From NCBI RefSeq assembly GCF_900101905.1, contig NZ_FNAJ01000007.1, forward strand, positions 302,025-366,024: a stretch of DNA of 64,000 nt, in the 5' to 3' direction. Positions within the stretch are counted from its first letter, which is position 1; each line of letters opens with the position of its first letter. The notes beneath the pieces were generated by a model, which searched no databases, was not told the origin of the DNA, and was given only the letters and a program-made list of their open reading frames with translations. A program made the translations under genes and the position numbers. Below are positions 28,775 to 38,961 of this stretch, piece by piece. This DNA is from Myxococcus virescens. GTDB lineage: Bacteria; Myxococcota; Myxococcia; Myxococcales; Myxococcaceae.

Positions 28775-29164
28775 ATGACGAAGGCGGACATCATCGAGGG
28801 TGTCTACGAGAAGGTCGGCTTCTCGAAGAAGGAGTCGGCCGAAATCGTGGAGCTCGTGTTCGACACGCTCAAGGAGACCCTGGAGCGCGGGGACAAGATC
28901 AAGATCTCCGGGTTCGGCAACTTCCAGGTGCGCCAGAAGAAGGCGCGCGTGGGCCGCAACCCGCAGACGGGCAAGGAGATCGAGATCTCGGCGCGCCGGG
29001 TGCTGACCTTTCGGCCGAGCCAGGTGCTGAAGAGCGCCCTGAACGGTGAGGCGCCGCCCGAGGATCACGCGGAGATCGACGCCCGGGAGGAGGCCGCCGC
29101 CGACGCGGCCGAGGCCCGTGGCGAGGACTTCGACGAAGAGGGAATGGAGGACATGGAAGGGTGA
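28775..29164 (+). CDS. ihfA: Integration host factor alpha subunit with acidic tail
   Basis: A 129-residue protein starting MTKADIIEGVYEKVGFSKKE at ATG 28775 (CCGAGGA upstream). The IHF/HU fold is complete: GDKIKISGFGNFQVR, then the DNA-inserting beta-arm segment RVGRNPQTGKEIEISARR. IHF alpha is normally about 100 residues; this one has some 30 extra acidic residues (EDHAEIDAREEAA, EDFDEEGMEDMEG). The dimer bends DNA and helps recombination, including integrase reactions. It is the last gene before the tRNA-Pro island. TTGACA at 28707-28712 could be its own -35, but no good -10 is visible. Confidence 0.95.
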   Translation: MTKADIIEGVYEKVGFSKKESAEIVELVFDTLKETLERGDKIKISGFGNFQVRQKKARVGRNPQTGKEIEISARRVLTFRPSQVLKSALNGEAPPEDHAEIDAREEAAADAAEARGEDFDEEGMEDMEG

Positions 29165-29206
29165 GTTTTTTGGACGGTGCCCTGCTTCTCTTGCTTGACC
29201 TGAACG

Positions 29207-30355
<1,149 letters not shown>

Positions 30356-30494
30356 GTGCTTCTCGCCGAAGCCGATGATGGTGGTAACCTTGTTGAGGGG
30401 AGGGCTGATGCAGTAGGGATCAAGAAGGGCCGCTGACGGGGCACATGGACTGTACGCCAGGTCCGTGAATAGGCGTGATTACGTATCCGTCCGG

Positions 30495-31799
30495 CTACCT
30501 ACGATCCGGCGTTCCACGGCGAAGGTCTTCGAGCAGGCGTGGGAGCAGCGACTCTTCGAAAGCAGCTGTGCTTTTTCTCCTTATTGCGTCGGCTAGCCGT
30601 GAGTCCCAGGCGCAATCAGGCACCCTTTCCACGTTGCGGTTCCCGGTTCGCCCCTGGAAGGTCTCTAGGCTTTCAAGATAGTCATCAGCCCCCATCCTCC
30701 ACGGCACTGCCTCCGGGACACCCTGGAGCAAAGCGGTGACGTGGCTCAGGCCCGCCTCGTCGAAATCGGCACGCACGGCCACCCGCCAGCCCGAAACTGC
30801 GAGCCGCGCCACAGAGGCAATTTCTCGGTCAGATGGCGTCCCGGAGGTACAGAGCAGGCGCACGCGGGGGTACTCGGCTGAGAGGTCCGCTGCCGCGGAC
30901 GCGACAGATGGGTTCTCGGTAACGAAGACCCAGGAGCCGCCGGCGTCAGGAGCGGGCCACTGACAGGTATTCAGGACGCGCGGAGGTAGGGTCAACGCTG
31001 TACCCGGGGGCACCGTCCAGCCGACGGGAAGAATGCCAACAGCGATGAAGCCTCCGGTGACATCATCGCAATACACACCAGCCTCTGCCCAGGCCGCGCG
31101 AGGACGTTGCCGGGTCTGGACATTGCCTGCCGCGACGAGCAGGGCAAGGACCAAGCCACCTAGGGTCGTGCCGTCATCAAGTGCATGCGGGTCCCCAGTT
31201 GTATCAGAGGCAAGGCGTCGCCGGTCCGCACGTATGCCCGGGGAGGGAAGTGCCTCCAGGACCGACAATGCGGTGTGCAACAAGTACTCAGGGTCCTGGG
31301 AGGAGAGGAGCCGCGCAATCCATCCCGTGCGCCGCAGTGCGCGCCATATCGTATCGGGCTCCGGACGGGCGAGGGTTCGCTCCGGCAACGTCCTAAGTCT
31401 GTTCGCCAGGATCACCTGAAGCCGCTGCTCCCTAGCCTCACGCTCGGCACTGCTCCGGGCCCGCTCCGCCAGTGGCCGGCGCAGGGCATGGGCGGCAACG
31501 GCGCCGGGCGTGAGTCGCGGCCCGCGCACGCGCAGCTTCTGCGTGAGTTGGTCCAAGTCGATGCGGCGGGACTGGTGCGCCTTCAGCACATGCTCGCCGA
31601 GCAGGCCCCCCGCCGCCGCGCGCTCCTCCGCCGGTTCGGGAGCTCGAATCGTGAGTGACCCCCGCGCAAGTTCCCCGTCGCCCCGGCGGTCCGCGGCATC
31701 GCCAAGCTGTTCCCATAGCCAGACGAGTCTCGGGTGGAGCAGAGGGCCGAGATCCGCGCCAGCGCATGCCCCGTCACACAACGGACACGCGATACTCAT
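30495..31799 (-). CDS. jetD: Wadjet type II nuclease JetD (TIGR02679/DUF2399)
   Basis: A 434-residue protein. A CPLC motif opens the N-terminal domain (TIGR02679 type). The C-terminal Toprim-like DUF2399 domain retains the acidic centre: Glu 295 in FVTENPSV and DFD at 345-347 in VRADFDEAG, followed by GADDYL. JetD cuts plasmid DNA that the JetABC condensin-like complex has reeled in and judged to be a small circle. Its ATG overlaps the jetC stop by four bases (ATGA). It is the last gene of the long operon, about 15 bp from the stop that bounds the integrase frame. Confidence 0.88.
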   Translation of the reverse strand: MSIACPLCDGACAGADLGPLLHPRLVWLWEQLGDAADRRGDGELARGSLTIRAPEPAEERAAAGGLLGEHVLKAHQSRRIDLDQLTQKLRVRGPRLTPGAVAAHALRRPLAERARSSAEREAREQRLQVILANRLRTLPERTLARPEPDTIWRALRRTGWIARLLSSQDPEYLLHTALSVLEALPSPGIRADRRRLASDTTGDPHALDDGTTLGGLVLALLVAAGNVQTRQRPRAAWAEAGVYCDDVTGGFIAVGILPVGWTVPPGTALTLPPRVLNTCQWPAPDAGGSWVFVTENPSVASAAADLSAEYPRVRLLCTSGTPSDREIASVARLAVSGWRVAVRADFDEAGLSHVTALLQGVPEAVPWRMGADDYLESLETFQGRTGNRNVERVPDCAWDSRLADAIRRKSTAAFEESLLPRLLEDLRRGTPDRR

Positions 31800-34700
31800 C
31801 GGACTTCTCCGGGAACTCCGCTTTCGCGCGAGCCCTCGTGCACGGGCGGCGGCGGAACCTCTGGGAGTGGGAGCAGGCCGCGGATGAGCATTGGGAAAGC
31901 CACCACGGTGCTGTCCGGAGCCGCTTCCAGGTCATAGGCATCGATTCCATCCCACGCTCCGGGACAGCCGTCCCATAGGTAGCTCGTGCAGACCAGGTCC
32001 AGGTCCAGTTCGGCAATGTAGCGAGCCAGACCCTCCCGCCCGTTCTCATCCACCTCCGCGGGCACCTCATCCAACGCGACCAGCCTCAGCGCCTTCTCAC
32101 CAAAGCGATCATATGCGGCAGCCACGGCGGCCAGCATCGGGGCCAGCACGACCAGCCGTCGCTCCCCTCCTGAGAGGCCCGTTCTGGAACTCCACCGCTG
32201 GGTCTTGCCCCCAGGCCGCGTCACCTCGTAGTGGACCTCCACCCACTCGCGGACATCAATGGCGGCGGCCACGCGTGACTGCATGGTATCTCCTGGTGCT
32301 GCAGCCAGGAGCGCCTGTAGCGCCTCGCGGAGCTGCTTCTGCTGCTCCGAGGATCGCTGCGCGTCGGACACCTTGCAGGACAGCTCGTAAACGGTCCTGG
32401 ACGCGGGCGGGAGGTCGTCCCGCAGAGGCATGCGTACCTGCACACCGACCCCCGACGATGCGGCCGCCGAACGCATCTTCCCGTTCACCTCCACGAGCCA
32501 GTCGTGCAGCCGTGTCCATGCGGTGCTGATGGCTCCAGGCAGTCGTCCGATGACGAACTCCCGCAGCGCCTTCTCCTCGGCGATAGCCAGCGCCTTTTCG
32601 GCTTGCTGCCTCAAGCTGGTTGCATGGGCGGCGGCCTGGGGTGGAGTGAAGAGGGAATCTCGATGCGAGAGCGAGTACGTGATGAGCTCACCGTGATCCT
32701 CGCCCGGGTCGATAGACCAGATACCGGCGAGTCTGGCGCGGGCCTCGTCCGCTCGCTCCCGCAGCGTCTTCCGGGTAATCGTCTTCTTGCTAGCGAGCCT
32801 TGCCTCAAGCTGGGCGAGCAGTTGGAAGACATCCGCAGGTGGATCACCCTCGAGGACCGCGTCCGCGACTCCGGGCACTTCCAGGAGGGTTCGCAGCGCT
32901 CGCAGTTGCTCCGCCTCCATGGGTTTCGCCGCCTCAAGCTCTCCCTGCGCCGTCTTAAGCCGCTCTCTCGCGGCGGCTTCGGCCCTCTCGGCGGTAATCT
33001 GCGCACTGCTGGCGGGCTCGACTGCGGCCTTCTTCTCCTTGGCGAGCTTCTCGGCGGCATCATACCGGGCGAGGACGTCGGCGATCTCTGCTCCAGAGGT
33101 TTCATGGATGACGCGCAGCTCGGTCTCGGTCTCCATGGCGATCTGGCGAGCAGCGCGTGCCTCAGCTTCGACTTGCTCCAGCGTCCGTGTAGTCTCCAGT
33201 CGGTCGTGTTCCACACGCACTCGTTCGAGCCGGATGGCAAGCCTCTCCGCAAGCGCCCTGGCTGCCCTCCGAAGTTGCTCGGCAGTGGTGCTCCCCTGGT
33301 CGCGCATCTTCATCAGTTGAGGGAGCTCGATGGGCAGCCCTCGGGCGCGTGTGCGGTCCACCCATTCCGCCTGGGCGCGTTGGGCTTCGGCCCGACGCTG
33401 ATCGGCTTGGGTCCGTGCGGCCTCAGCGGCATCCTGGGCTTCCCGAGCAGCGCGCGCCGCCTCGGCCCGCGATGCCTCCGCGTTTTGAAGTGTTCCCCGA
33501 GACGGAAAGGAGCGGCCGCGTGCGGCGACGTCCTCGGCCTCCTTGCTCAAGCGTACTGCCTCGGCGTCGTGCTCCTTCGCCTCCTGTTCCAGCTTGCTGG
33601 CGCGCTCGGTGAGTTGCTCGGCACGCTGCAGCGCGGCGTTGAGCCGCTGCCGTGCTCCCACATGAGAGGCGGTCGGCAGCAGGGCAGGATCGATAGCCCC
33701 TGGGACACGGCCAGACAGGCCCCCCGTCCGGAACGTGCCATCCCTCCCGACGATCAAACCCGGTGTGTCCTCATCGGAGGGTACATCGAGCGCGCTGGGT
33801 GCAAGCCGGATGCGGGCCAGGACTGCAGTCGCAGTCGATGCCAGGGAGTGCTCGGCATCAACCGTGAGCGCTTCGGAAAGGTTGGAACTGACCACAGGGC
33901 CATGGGCATCCACACACCATAAGTGGGTGGACGCGCCGGTCTCACCCAGGCTCGCCCCCAGTAATCCCGACGCGGCGAGTGCCGCCTCCAGGAGGTCCCG
34001 GTCGCGAGCGCCGTCAAACGTCGATTGCCAATCGAGTGCGGCGCCGAGCGCGATACCATCGTCACCAGGGCCCGCCCACCCAGGCCGGGGGAGTGCCAGT
34101 CGCCCACCGGCCCGGAGCTCCGCCGCCTCGGCCTGGAGGTGCCCCGCCTCTTCGCGGAGCATCTGGGCCGTCTGCCGAGCCTGTTCCGAACGGTTTCTCA
34201 GGTTGGCGGCCTGGCTCGCAGCGCGTACCAGCGCCATGGCCGCCCAGGCGTCCGCGCGGGCCAGCACTTGGCCTGGCTCAGCCCCGGCCAAATCGGTGAC
34301 GTCCCTCGATGTCCACGCGTCCTCGGCGCCTTCACCTCGCTGGGTGAGTTGGTGGTTGAGCTGGAACCATGATGAGAGTGCCGCAAGGAGTTTCCCCGCC
34401 TCGTCCGTTGCAGTGCCCTCGGCCCGCCGCGCGCGGGCAGACTCGCTGTCGGCCCTGACCGTCGCTTCCTTCTCCGCCTGCGCTGCCTTGACGGAACGCG
34501 CCTCGATGGCCTCCACTTGCTTGTGGTCGACAAGCGTGAGCGCAGCGGCCTCCGCACGGTGCGCGTGCTCATCTGCGCGCTGTCTCCAAGCCAGGGCCGT
34601 GTCGTGCATCCCCTTGGGCGTCCCGTGAAGGACCAGCTCAGGGCCAGGATCTGCGCTGACTTCTCCTGCGCGGAGGTGGGCGCGGGGCTGCGTGGTACAC

Positions 34701-35974
34701 CAGAGTAACAACCCGGGGGGGCCGGCCGACGGGTCCACTTCCGTCACCTGGCGCATGCAATCGTCGAGGTCTTCGATGATGTTGTCGAGCTCGCGGCGCA
34801 GCGATTCTCCCCGCTCCTTCGCCGATCGAGCGGTCTCGCACATGACCGCCGCCTTGGCGGTCGCCGCATGCAGTTGGGCGTTGTAGGTCTTCTGCAGGTC
34901 ACCAAGTCGCCCGGCCTCCTTGTAGGCCGGGAGATTCCGGAGACCCGCGAGCTCGGCGTCGAGCCTCGTTACCTCGGCGACGAGGTCTTCATGGTTCTTT
35001 CTGGCCTCCACGATAGTTGCCTGCGCGGCTTTCAACTCCGCGGCGCGGACGTCGACAGCCTTCTGGCGTTCGCGCACATTGAGGGCCGCGGCCTTCGCGC
35101 TCGCGTGCGAGTTGCTGACAACCCCTGCGGCATGGGCAGACCAGTCGTCTCGAAACTTCTCCAGGAGCTCAGCGGCCTCCTTGTCGCGCGTGAAGGCTTC
35201 GCGGGTGGCATCGGACTCGGCGAGCGCTTCCGCCGTGGCGATGATGACATCCTCGGAGACTCCTGGCAGCGACTCCCGCAGCGCATCGGCAGCCCCCTGA
35301 GGAGAGACCTCCCCGAGCAAGGAGGGATTTCGGATCTGCCGCAACCGTCCGCCCAGCGTCTCCAACTCGCTGGCGTTTGGCGTGGTGAAAAGGCGGGTCG
35401 CAAGATGAGCGACGTAGTCCTGCGGCCTTTCGAAGACCTGCCCCCCCAGCTGAGTGAGCGCTTCCTGGAACTGCTCCGTGGTCAGCGGCGTGCGTCCGGC
35501 CCCATGGAGCTTCAGCTCATGCAGGGGCCGTCCTGGCACTGCGAACGGGAGGACCTTGACCGGCGGCGACGCGCCTTCTGAGTACTGGAGCCGCACGCCG
35601 AAGGACCAGGTCCCCTCACCAGGACCACTCACGGTGAACCACGCATGGCCATGGCGCCGTTTGCCAGAGGCGCCCTCTCTCATCAGCGAAGACAAGCTGG
35701 TCGACCGGGCCTTGCCCGCTGCCAGTCGGGCAGCATTCAGGTCCAGCAGGTAAGGCCACAGTGCCTCCAGCGCGGTTGTCTTGCCCGTTCCATTCTGCCC
35801 CCGGAGCAAAAGCCGTCCGCTCGCCGCCGGCAGTTCCAAGTCGCCGAACCGCCATACGTTACTCAGGCCCGCACCGACCAGCCGCCAACGCTTCTCGAAT
35901 CGCTCGGCCGAGCCGGCCTGGGGCGCGGGTGGGTCCATCAAGGCCAGCTCGATATTGGCGCGGGGGTTACTCAC
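31796..35974 (-). CDS. jetC: Wadjet type II SMC-like ATPase JetC (TIGR02680)
   Basis: About 1,392 residues from GTG 35974 (VSNPRANIELALMDPP), chosen because GGAG lies 6 nt upstream and it overlaps jetB by eight bases; ATG 35938 is the alternative. Walker A GQNGTGKTT lies near residue 60. Long Ala/Glu/Arg-rich coiled coils occupy the middle. The C-terminal head has the ABC signature LSGGERRLVVLAP and Walker B LVALDEVPAEVDENG. It is the loop-extruding motor of Wadjet, related to MukB. Length and order match the type II family. Confidence 0.92.
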   Translation of the reverse strand: MSNPRANIELALMDPPAPQAGSAERFEKRWRLVGAGLSNVWRFGDLELPAASGRLLLRGQNGTGKTTALEALWPYLLDLNAARLAAGKARSTSLSSLMREGASGKRRHGHAWFTVSGPGEGTWSFGVRLQYSEGASPPVKVLPFAVPGRPLHELKLHGAGRTPLTTEQFQEALTQLGGQVFERPQDYVAHLATRLFTTPNASELETLGGRLRQIRNPSLLGEVSPQGAADALRESLPGVSEDVIIATAEALAESDATREAFTRDKEAAELLEKFRDDWSAHAAGVVSNSHASAKAAALNVRERQKAVDVRAAELKAAQATIVEARKNHEDLVAEVTRLDAELAGLRNLPAYKEAGRLGDLQKTYNAQLHAATAKAAVMCETARSAKERGESLRRELDNIIEDLDDCMRQVTEVDPSAGPPGLLLWCTTQPRAHLRAGEVSADPGPELVLHGTPKGMHDTALAWRQRADEHAHRAEAAALTLVDHKQVEAIEARSVKAAQAEKEATVRADSESARARRAEGTATDEAGKLLAALSSWFQLNHQLTQRGEGAEDAWTSRDVTDLAGAEPGQVLARADAWAAMALVRAASQAANLRNRSEQARQTAQMLREEAGHLQAEAAELRAGGRLALPRPGWAGPGDDGIALGAALDWQSTFDGARDRDLLEAALAASGLLGASLGETGASTHLWCVDAHGPVVSSNLSEALTVDAEHSLASTATAVLARIRLAPSALDVPSDEDTPGLIVGRDGTFRTGGLSGRVPGAIDPALLPTASHVGARQRLNAALQRAEQLTERASKLEQEAKEHDAEAVRLSKEAEDVAARGRSFPSRGTLQNAEASRAEAARAAREAQDAAEAARTQADQRRAEAQRAQAEWVDRTRARGLPIELPQLMKMRDQGSTTAEQLRRAARALAERLAIRLERVRVEHDRLETTRTLEQVEAEARAARQIAMETETELRVIHETSGAEIADVLARYDAAEKLAKEKKAAVEPASSAQITAERAEAAARERLKTAQGELEAAKPMEAEQLRALRTLLEVPGVADAVLEGDPPADVFQLLAQLEARLASKKTITRKTLRERADEARARLAGIWSIDPGEDHGELITYSLSHRDSLFTPPQAAAHATSLRQQAEKALAIAEEKALREFVIGRLPGAISTAWTRLHDWLVEVNGKMRSAAASSGVGVQVRMPLRDDLPPASRTVYELSCKVSDAQRSSEQQKQLREALQALLAAAPGDTMQSRVAAAIDVREWVEVHYEVTRPGGKTQRWSSRTGLSGGERRLVVLAPMLAAVAAAYDRFGEKALRLVALDEVPAEVDENGREGLARYIAELDLDLVCTSYLWDGCPGAWDGIDAYDLEAAPDSTVVAFPMLIRGLLPLPEVPPPPVHEGSRESGVPGEVR

Positions 35975-37352
35975 GCGGGGCTCCAGGTGGAGTGAGGGCG
36001 AAGTCGAAGGGGAGTGTCTCGGAGCTCGCGGGGGCTCGGCCCGGCCGTTGTGGCCTGGGACCCACGTCCGTGCTTGGGCCCGCCGGCATGGCCTGGGTTG
36101 GGGAGGCCCAGCGCCCGGTCGCGGGGGAGAACCACCAGGTCCGCGACCCATCGCCCCGGGTTCGGACGCGGAGCAGGTCGAGCTCGACGAGCAGCCCGCG
36201 CACTTCTTCGGCGAGCAGTGGTGGATTCTCGGCAAGCTCGCGCCGCCAGCCGGCTTTTCCATCAGGGTGTTCAGCGGCCAGTGCCGTGAGGTGACCGATG
36301 ACATCCGTTTGCGCCAAACCGCGCCAGCCGATTCCCGGGCCATCCGCATCCGAGCCGAGTAGACCGGCAGTTGCCGCGTACTCACAGAGCAGGAGCGCGG
36401 CATGAGGCACCGTGCCCGCGGAGGGGAAGTGGCGCGGACCAAGCTCGCGAGGGTGGCGGAACGCGTCATCTGGTACCACCAGGGCGGCGCCCTCGGTGCG
36501 GCGCTCCAGGCTCAAGCCGAATGCCTGTGCCAGAGGCGCACCGTCATCGCCACGAACTCGGCGAGAAAGCCAATCCGCCTCTGCTTCATCAAGGTCGACC
36601 ACATGTACGAGGGTGTCGTCGATGAGGCGGCGACGCATGCGGCGCGCCGGGTCGGGCTCGCGCTCCACCTGCTCCAACCACGCCGCCGGATTCTCGGAAG
36701 GGTCAAGCGTCCCGAAGTTGGAGATGACGTGGGCGAGCCGGGAGTGATGGATTGCCAGGAGCACCGGCGCGTTCTCGTCCTCAATAAAGCCATCGACTTC
36801 GCCGTCAACCTGCTCCACGACGCCACGCTCGTCGAGCATGCGCAACGCCTTGACCATGGCTCGGCGCTCCAGCATGTCGTTGGTGACAGGCAGGGTGGCT
36901 TCAGCGGCCGCAGCCCTGGCGCCGGCGACGAGCTGCGCCAGCCCAACCCGCGGTGTCATCGACTCCGCCGCGGCCACGAGCAAGAAGAACCACGAGGCCT
37001 CGAGCGGCTTCGATCCATTCGCCGCCCAGGCGTCGCGGCGCACGGGCGGTGACTTGCGCAACCTCACCAGGTCCCGCTCGACGACCAGGACCCAGCCAAG
37101 GCGAGACAGCGCATCACGCACGGCGGATAGATTGCGGCGCACCATGGCGATGACCTCGTCATCGCGGCCCGTCACTAGCCAAGGCTGCACCGCGAGGCGT
37201 CTGAGCACCATCGCTGCTTCCTCGCCTGCCTCGGGGGTCCAGCGCTTCCGGCCACTCCGTGTGCCTCCGGTGGCCTCGGTGTCCGGGGAATTGCCGGGGG
37301 GCATGTGCTCGTCCGGGTTGTCCACTTCATCGTCCGGCCGCTCGTCGTTCAT
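35967..37352 (-). CDS. jetB: Wadjet type II subunit JetB (TIGR02678)
   Basis: A 461-residue protein with an acidic, disordered start and winged-helix-rich body (AAMVLRRLAVQPWLVTGRDD, GWVLVVERDLVRLRKSP). Assigned by its position between JetA-like and SMC-like proteins, its size, and TIGR02678-like features; in Wadjet this is the MukE-like kleisin-binding subunit. It overlaps jetA by four bases (ATGA) and jetC by eight, so the three are translationally coupled. Confidence 0.85.
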   Translation of the reverse strand: MNDERPDDEVDNPDEHMPPGNSPDTEATGGTRSGRKRWTPEAGEEAAMVLRRLAVQPWLVTGRDDEVIAMVRRNLSAVRDALSRLGWVLVVERDLVRLRKSPPVRRDAWAANGSKPLEASWFFLLVAAAESMTPRVGLAQLVAGARAAAAEATLPVTNDMLERRAMVKALRMLDERGVVEQVDGEVDGFIEDENAPVLLAIHHSRLAHVISNFGTLDPSENPAAWLEQVEREPDPARRMRRRLIDDTLVHVVDLDEAEADWLSRRVRGDDGAPLAQAFGLSLERRTEGAALVVPDDAFRHPRELGPRHFPSAGTVPHAALLLCEYAATAGLLGSDADGPGIGWRGLAQTDVIGHLTALAAEHPDGKAGWRRELAENPPLLAEEVRGLLVELDLLRVRTRGDGSRTWWFSPATGRWASPTQAMPAGPSTDVGPRPQRPGRAPASSETLPFDFALTPPGAPRE

Positions 37353-38899
37353 TTCTCACCGCCTGCTTCAAGAGTCGCGGCCGAGTCGTCCGGCTCTGGA
37401 GCCATTCGGCCCTGAGGCACCTGGGGTAGGGTGCCGGGGAGGTGGAACACAGGGACGCGGCCAGGTGTCAGCACCCGCCAGGTGGGTGCACGGAGCGCTC
37501 CCGTTTCGGAGCCCAGGTAGAACAGTGTGCAGGCCAGCCCATCGCGGATAGCCGTGCGTCGCCCGTTGATGGCGCGGCCACGCGCTGCGGCAGTAAGCGA
37601 CGCCAGGGCTACCCGCGCCGCCCGTTCCGACAGCTGGGCGCCAGGGGCGGCGTGCAGCACCTCCTGGACCGCCTCGGCATGTTCCGTTGCCCGGCGCCTG
37701 CGCTTCTCGGCGACGGCGTCGCGGGCGGAGGTGTCGTCACGATCGGCGGGAGGGCGGCCACGCGCGCCAGCGCGACCGGTGATGCGGAGTAGCTCCGGCA
37801 CTTCGATTCGGGGGCCTTCACGCCAGGGGCGGGTGCGGGCGGGTTCGAAGTCTTCGGCCTCGCCGTGGAGCTTTCGCCAGGAGTGGTCACCAAGTGCAGC
37901 GAGCAGCACCGCCGGGCCAAGAGTTGGGTGCATACATGCCTTCGCCAGCGCAAGGGCGCGGCTCCGGCTAGTAGCGGTGCCTGAGGAGCTGTGCAGTCGG
38001 CGGAGGTTGACGTGCATCCCGGGCAGAGCCCGGACCAGGCGCAACGCGAACCGGGCCGAGCGGCCAGTTACTGGATCGAACCAGGCCAGCAGCCCATCCC
38101 AGTCCTCTTGCCGGCCCCCTCGGGATGCAACGAGGGCACCGCGCTCGATGAGGTCACGCGCATCCGACGCCCACACGGCGCTCGTGGCGAGCTCGGCGAA
38201 TTGGGGCCGTAGTATCTCCAGCGCCTGGTACGCGCGAGCCGCGCCGCGCTCCAGCTCCGCCGCCACATGCGTGGCGTAACTGACAAGCAGCGTCTTAAGC
38301 TCGGCTGCGGACGCTTTGTTCAGGTCGAAGCGGTCCACGAGGCCCGCGAGGCTATCCTCGGCGCCCACCAGGGCTGCGTCGAGGTCGTCATGGCTGACGA
38401 ACAGCCGCTGGATGAGCTCGGCGATGGGTATGGGCTCTGGTGTTCTCGTCCCGGCGAGCGTCTCTGCCGCGTCGACGACCCTGGCGAGGCTCTTCAGGGG
38501 AATTTCCCGTACGGTCCGGGTGCCCGCCAGTGCCGTGCGGTAGAACCGCTGGACGTGTCGACCCGTGGGGGTCGCCGTGTAGCGCCAGTTCTTCGCTAGC
38601 AGATCCGCGAAGCGGAATATGCGCGAGGTATCCACATGGGCGGATGCGGCCCCCCACTCCTGAAGTTGGGTCAGTCGCGCCTCGATGACGGACTCTTCCA
38701 ACTGGATGCCGCTTGCAGCCAGGTGAACGCCGACCTCATGCGGCGTCAGGTCCGTGATGGAGGATTCCAATACCTCCATGATGGGGATGTACTGCTCTGC
38801 CTCTGGGGCGACGAGGTAGGACACGACGACGCGGGCCTCAGCTCCGGCGGGTGTCGCGTGGAGGCGGTCCTCTTCGGCGGAGTGTGTCTGGCTGCTCAT
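37349..38899 (-). CDS. jetA: Wadjet type II subunit JetA (TIGR02677)
   Basis: A 516-residue, mostly helical protein: YLVAPEAEQYIPIMEVLESS at the N-terminus, a middle with RFDLNKASAAELKTLLVSYA and a basic C-terminal stretch (AVAEKRRRRATEHAEAVQE). Size, order and overall pattern match TIGR02677, the MukF-like kleisin of type II Wadjet that closes the SMC ring. ATG 38899 has a GAGGGGGG run about 10 nt upstream. A 62-bp gap, the largest inside the operon, separates it from the RelE-UvrD gene and marks the border between the two defence modules. Confidence 0.85.
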   Translation of the reverse strand: MSSQTHSAEEDRLHATPAGAEARVVVSYLVAPEAEQYIPIMEVLESSITDLTPHEVGVHLAASGIQLEESVIEARLTQLQEWGAASAHVDTSRIFRFADLLAKNWRYTATPTGRHVQRFYRTALAGTRTVREIPLKSLARVVDAAETLAGTRTPEPIPIAELIQRLFVSHDDLDAALVGAEDSLAGLVDRFDLNKASAAELKTLLVSYATHVAAELERGAARAYQALEILRPQFAELATSAVWASDARDLIERGALVASRGGRQEDWDGLLAWFDPVTGRSARFALRLVRALPGMHVNLRRLHSSSGTATSRSRALALAKACMHPTLGPAVLLAALGDHSWRKLHGEAEDFEPARTRPWREGPRIEVPELLRITGRAGARGRPPADRDDTSARDAVAEKRRRRATEHAEAVQEVLHAAPGAQLSERAARVALASLTAAARGRAINGRRTAIRDGLACTLFYLGSETGALRAPTWRVLTPGRVPVFHLPGTLPQVPQGRMAPEPDDSAATLEAGGEK

Positions 38900-38961
38900 G
38901 AGCGTAGTGCCCCCCTCACTCTACCAGCAGGCCCCTCTCGGGCGCCGGGTCCACCCCGAAC

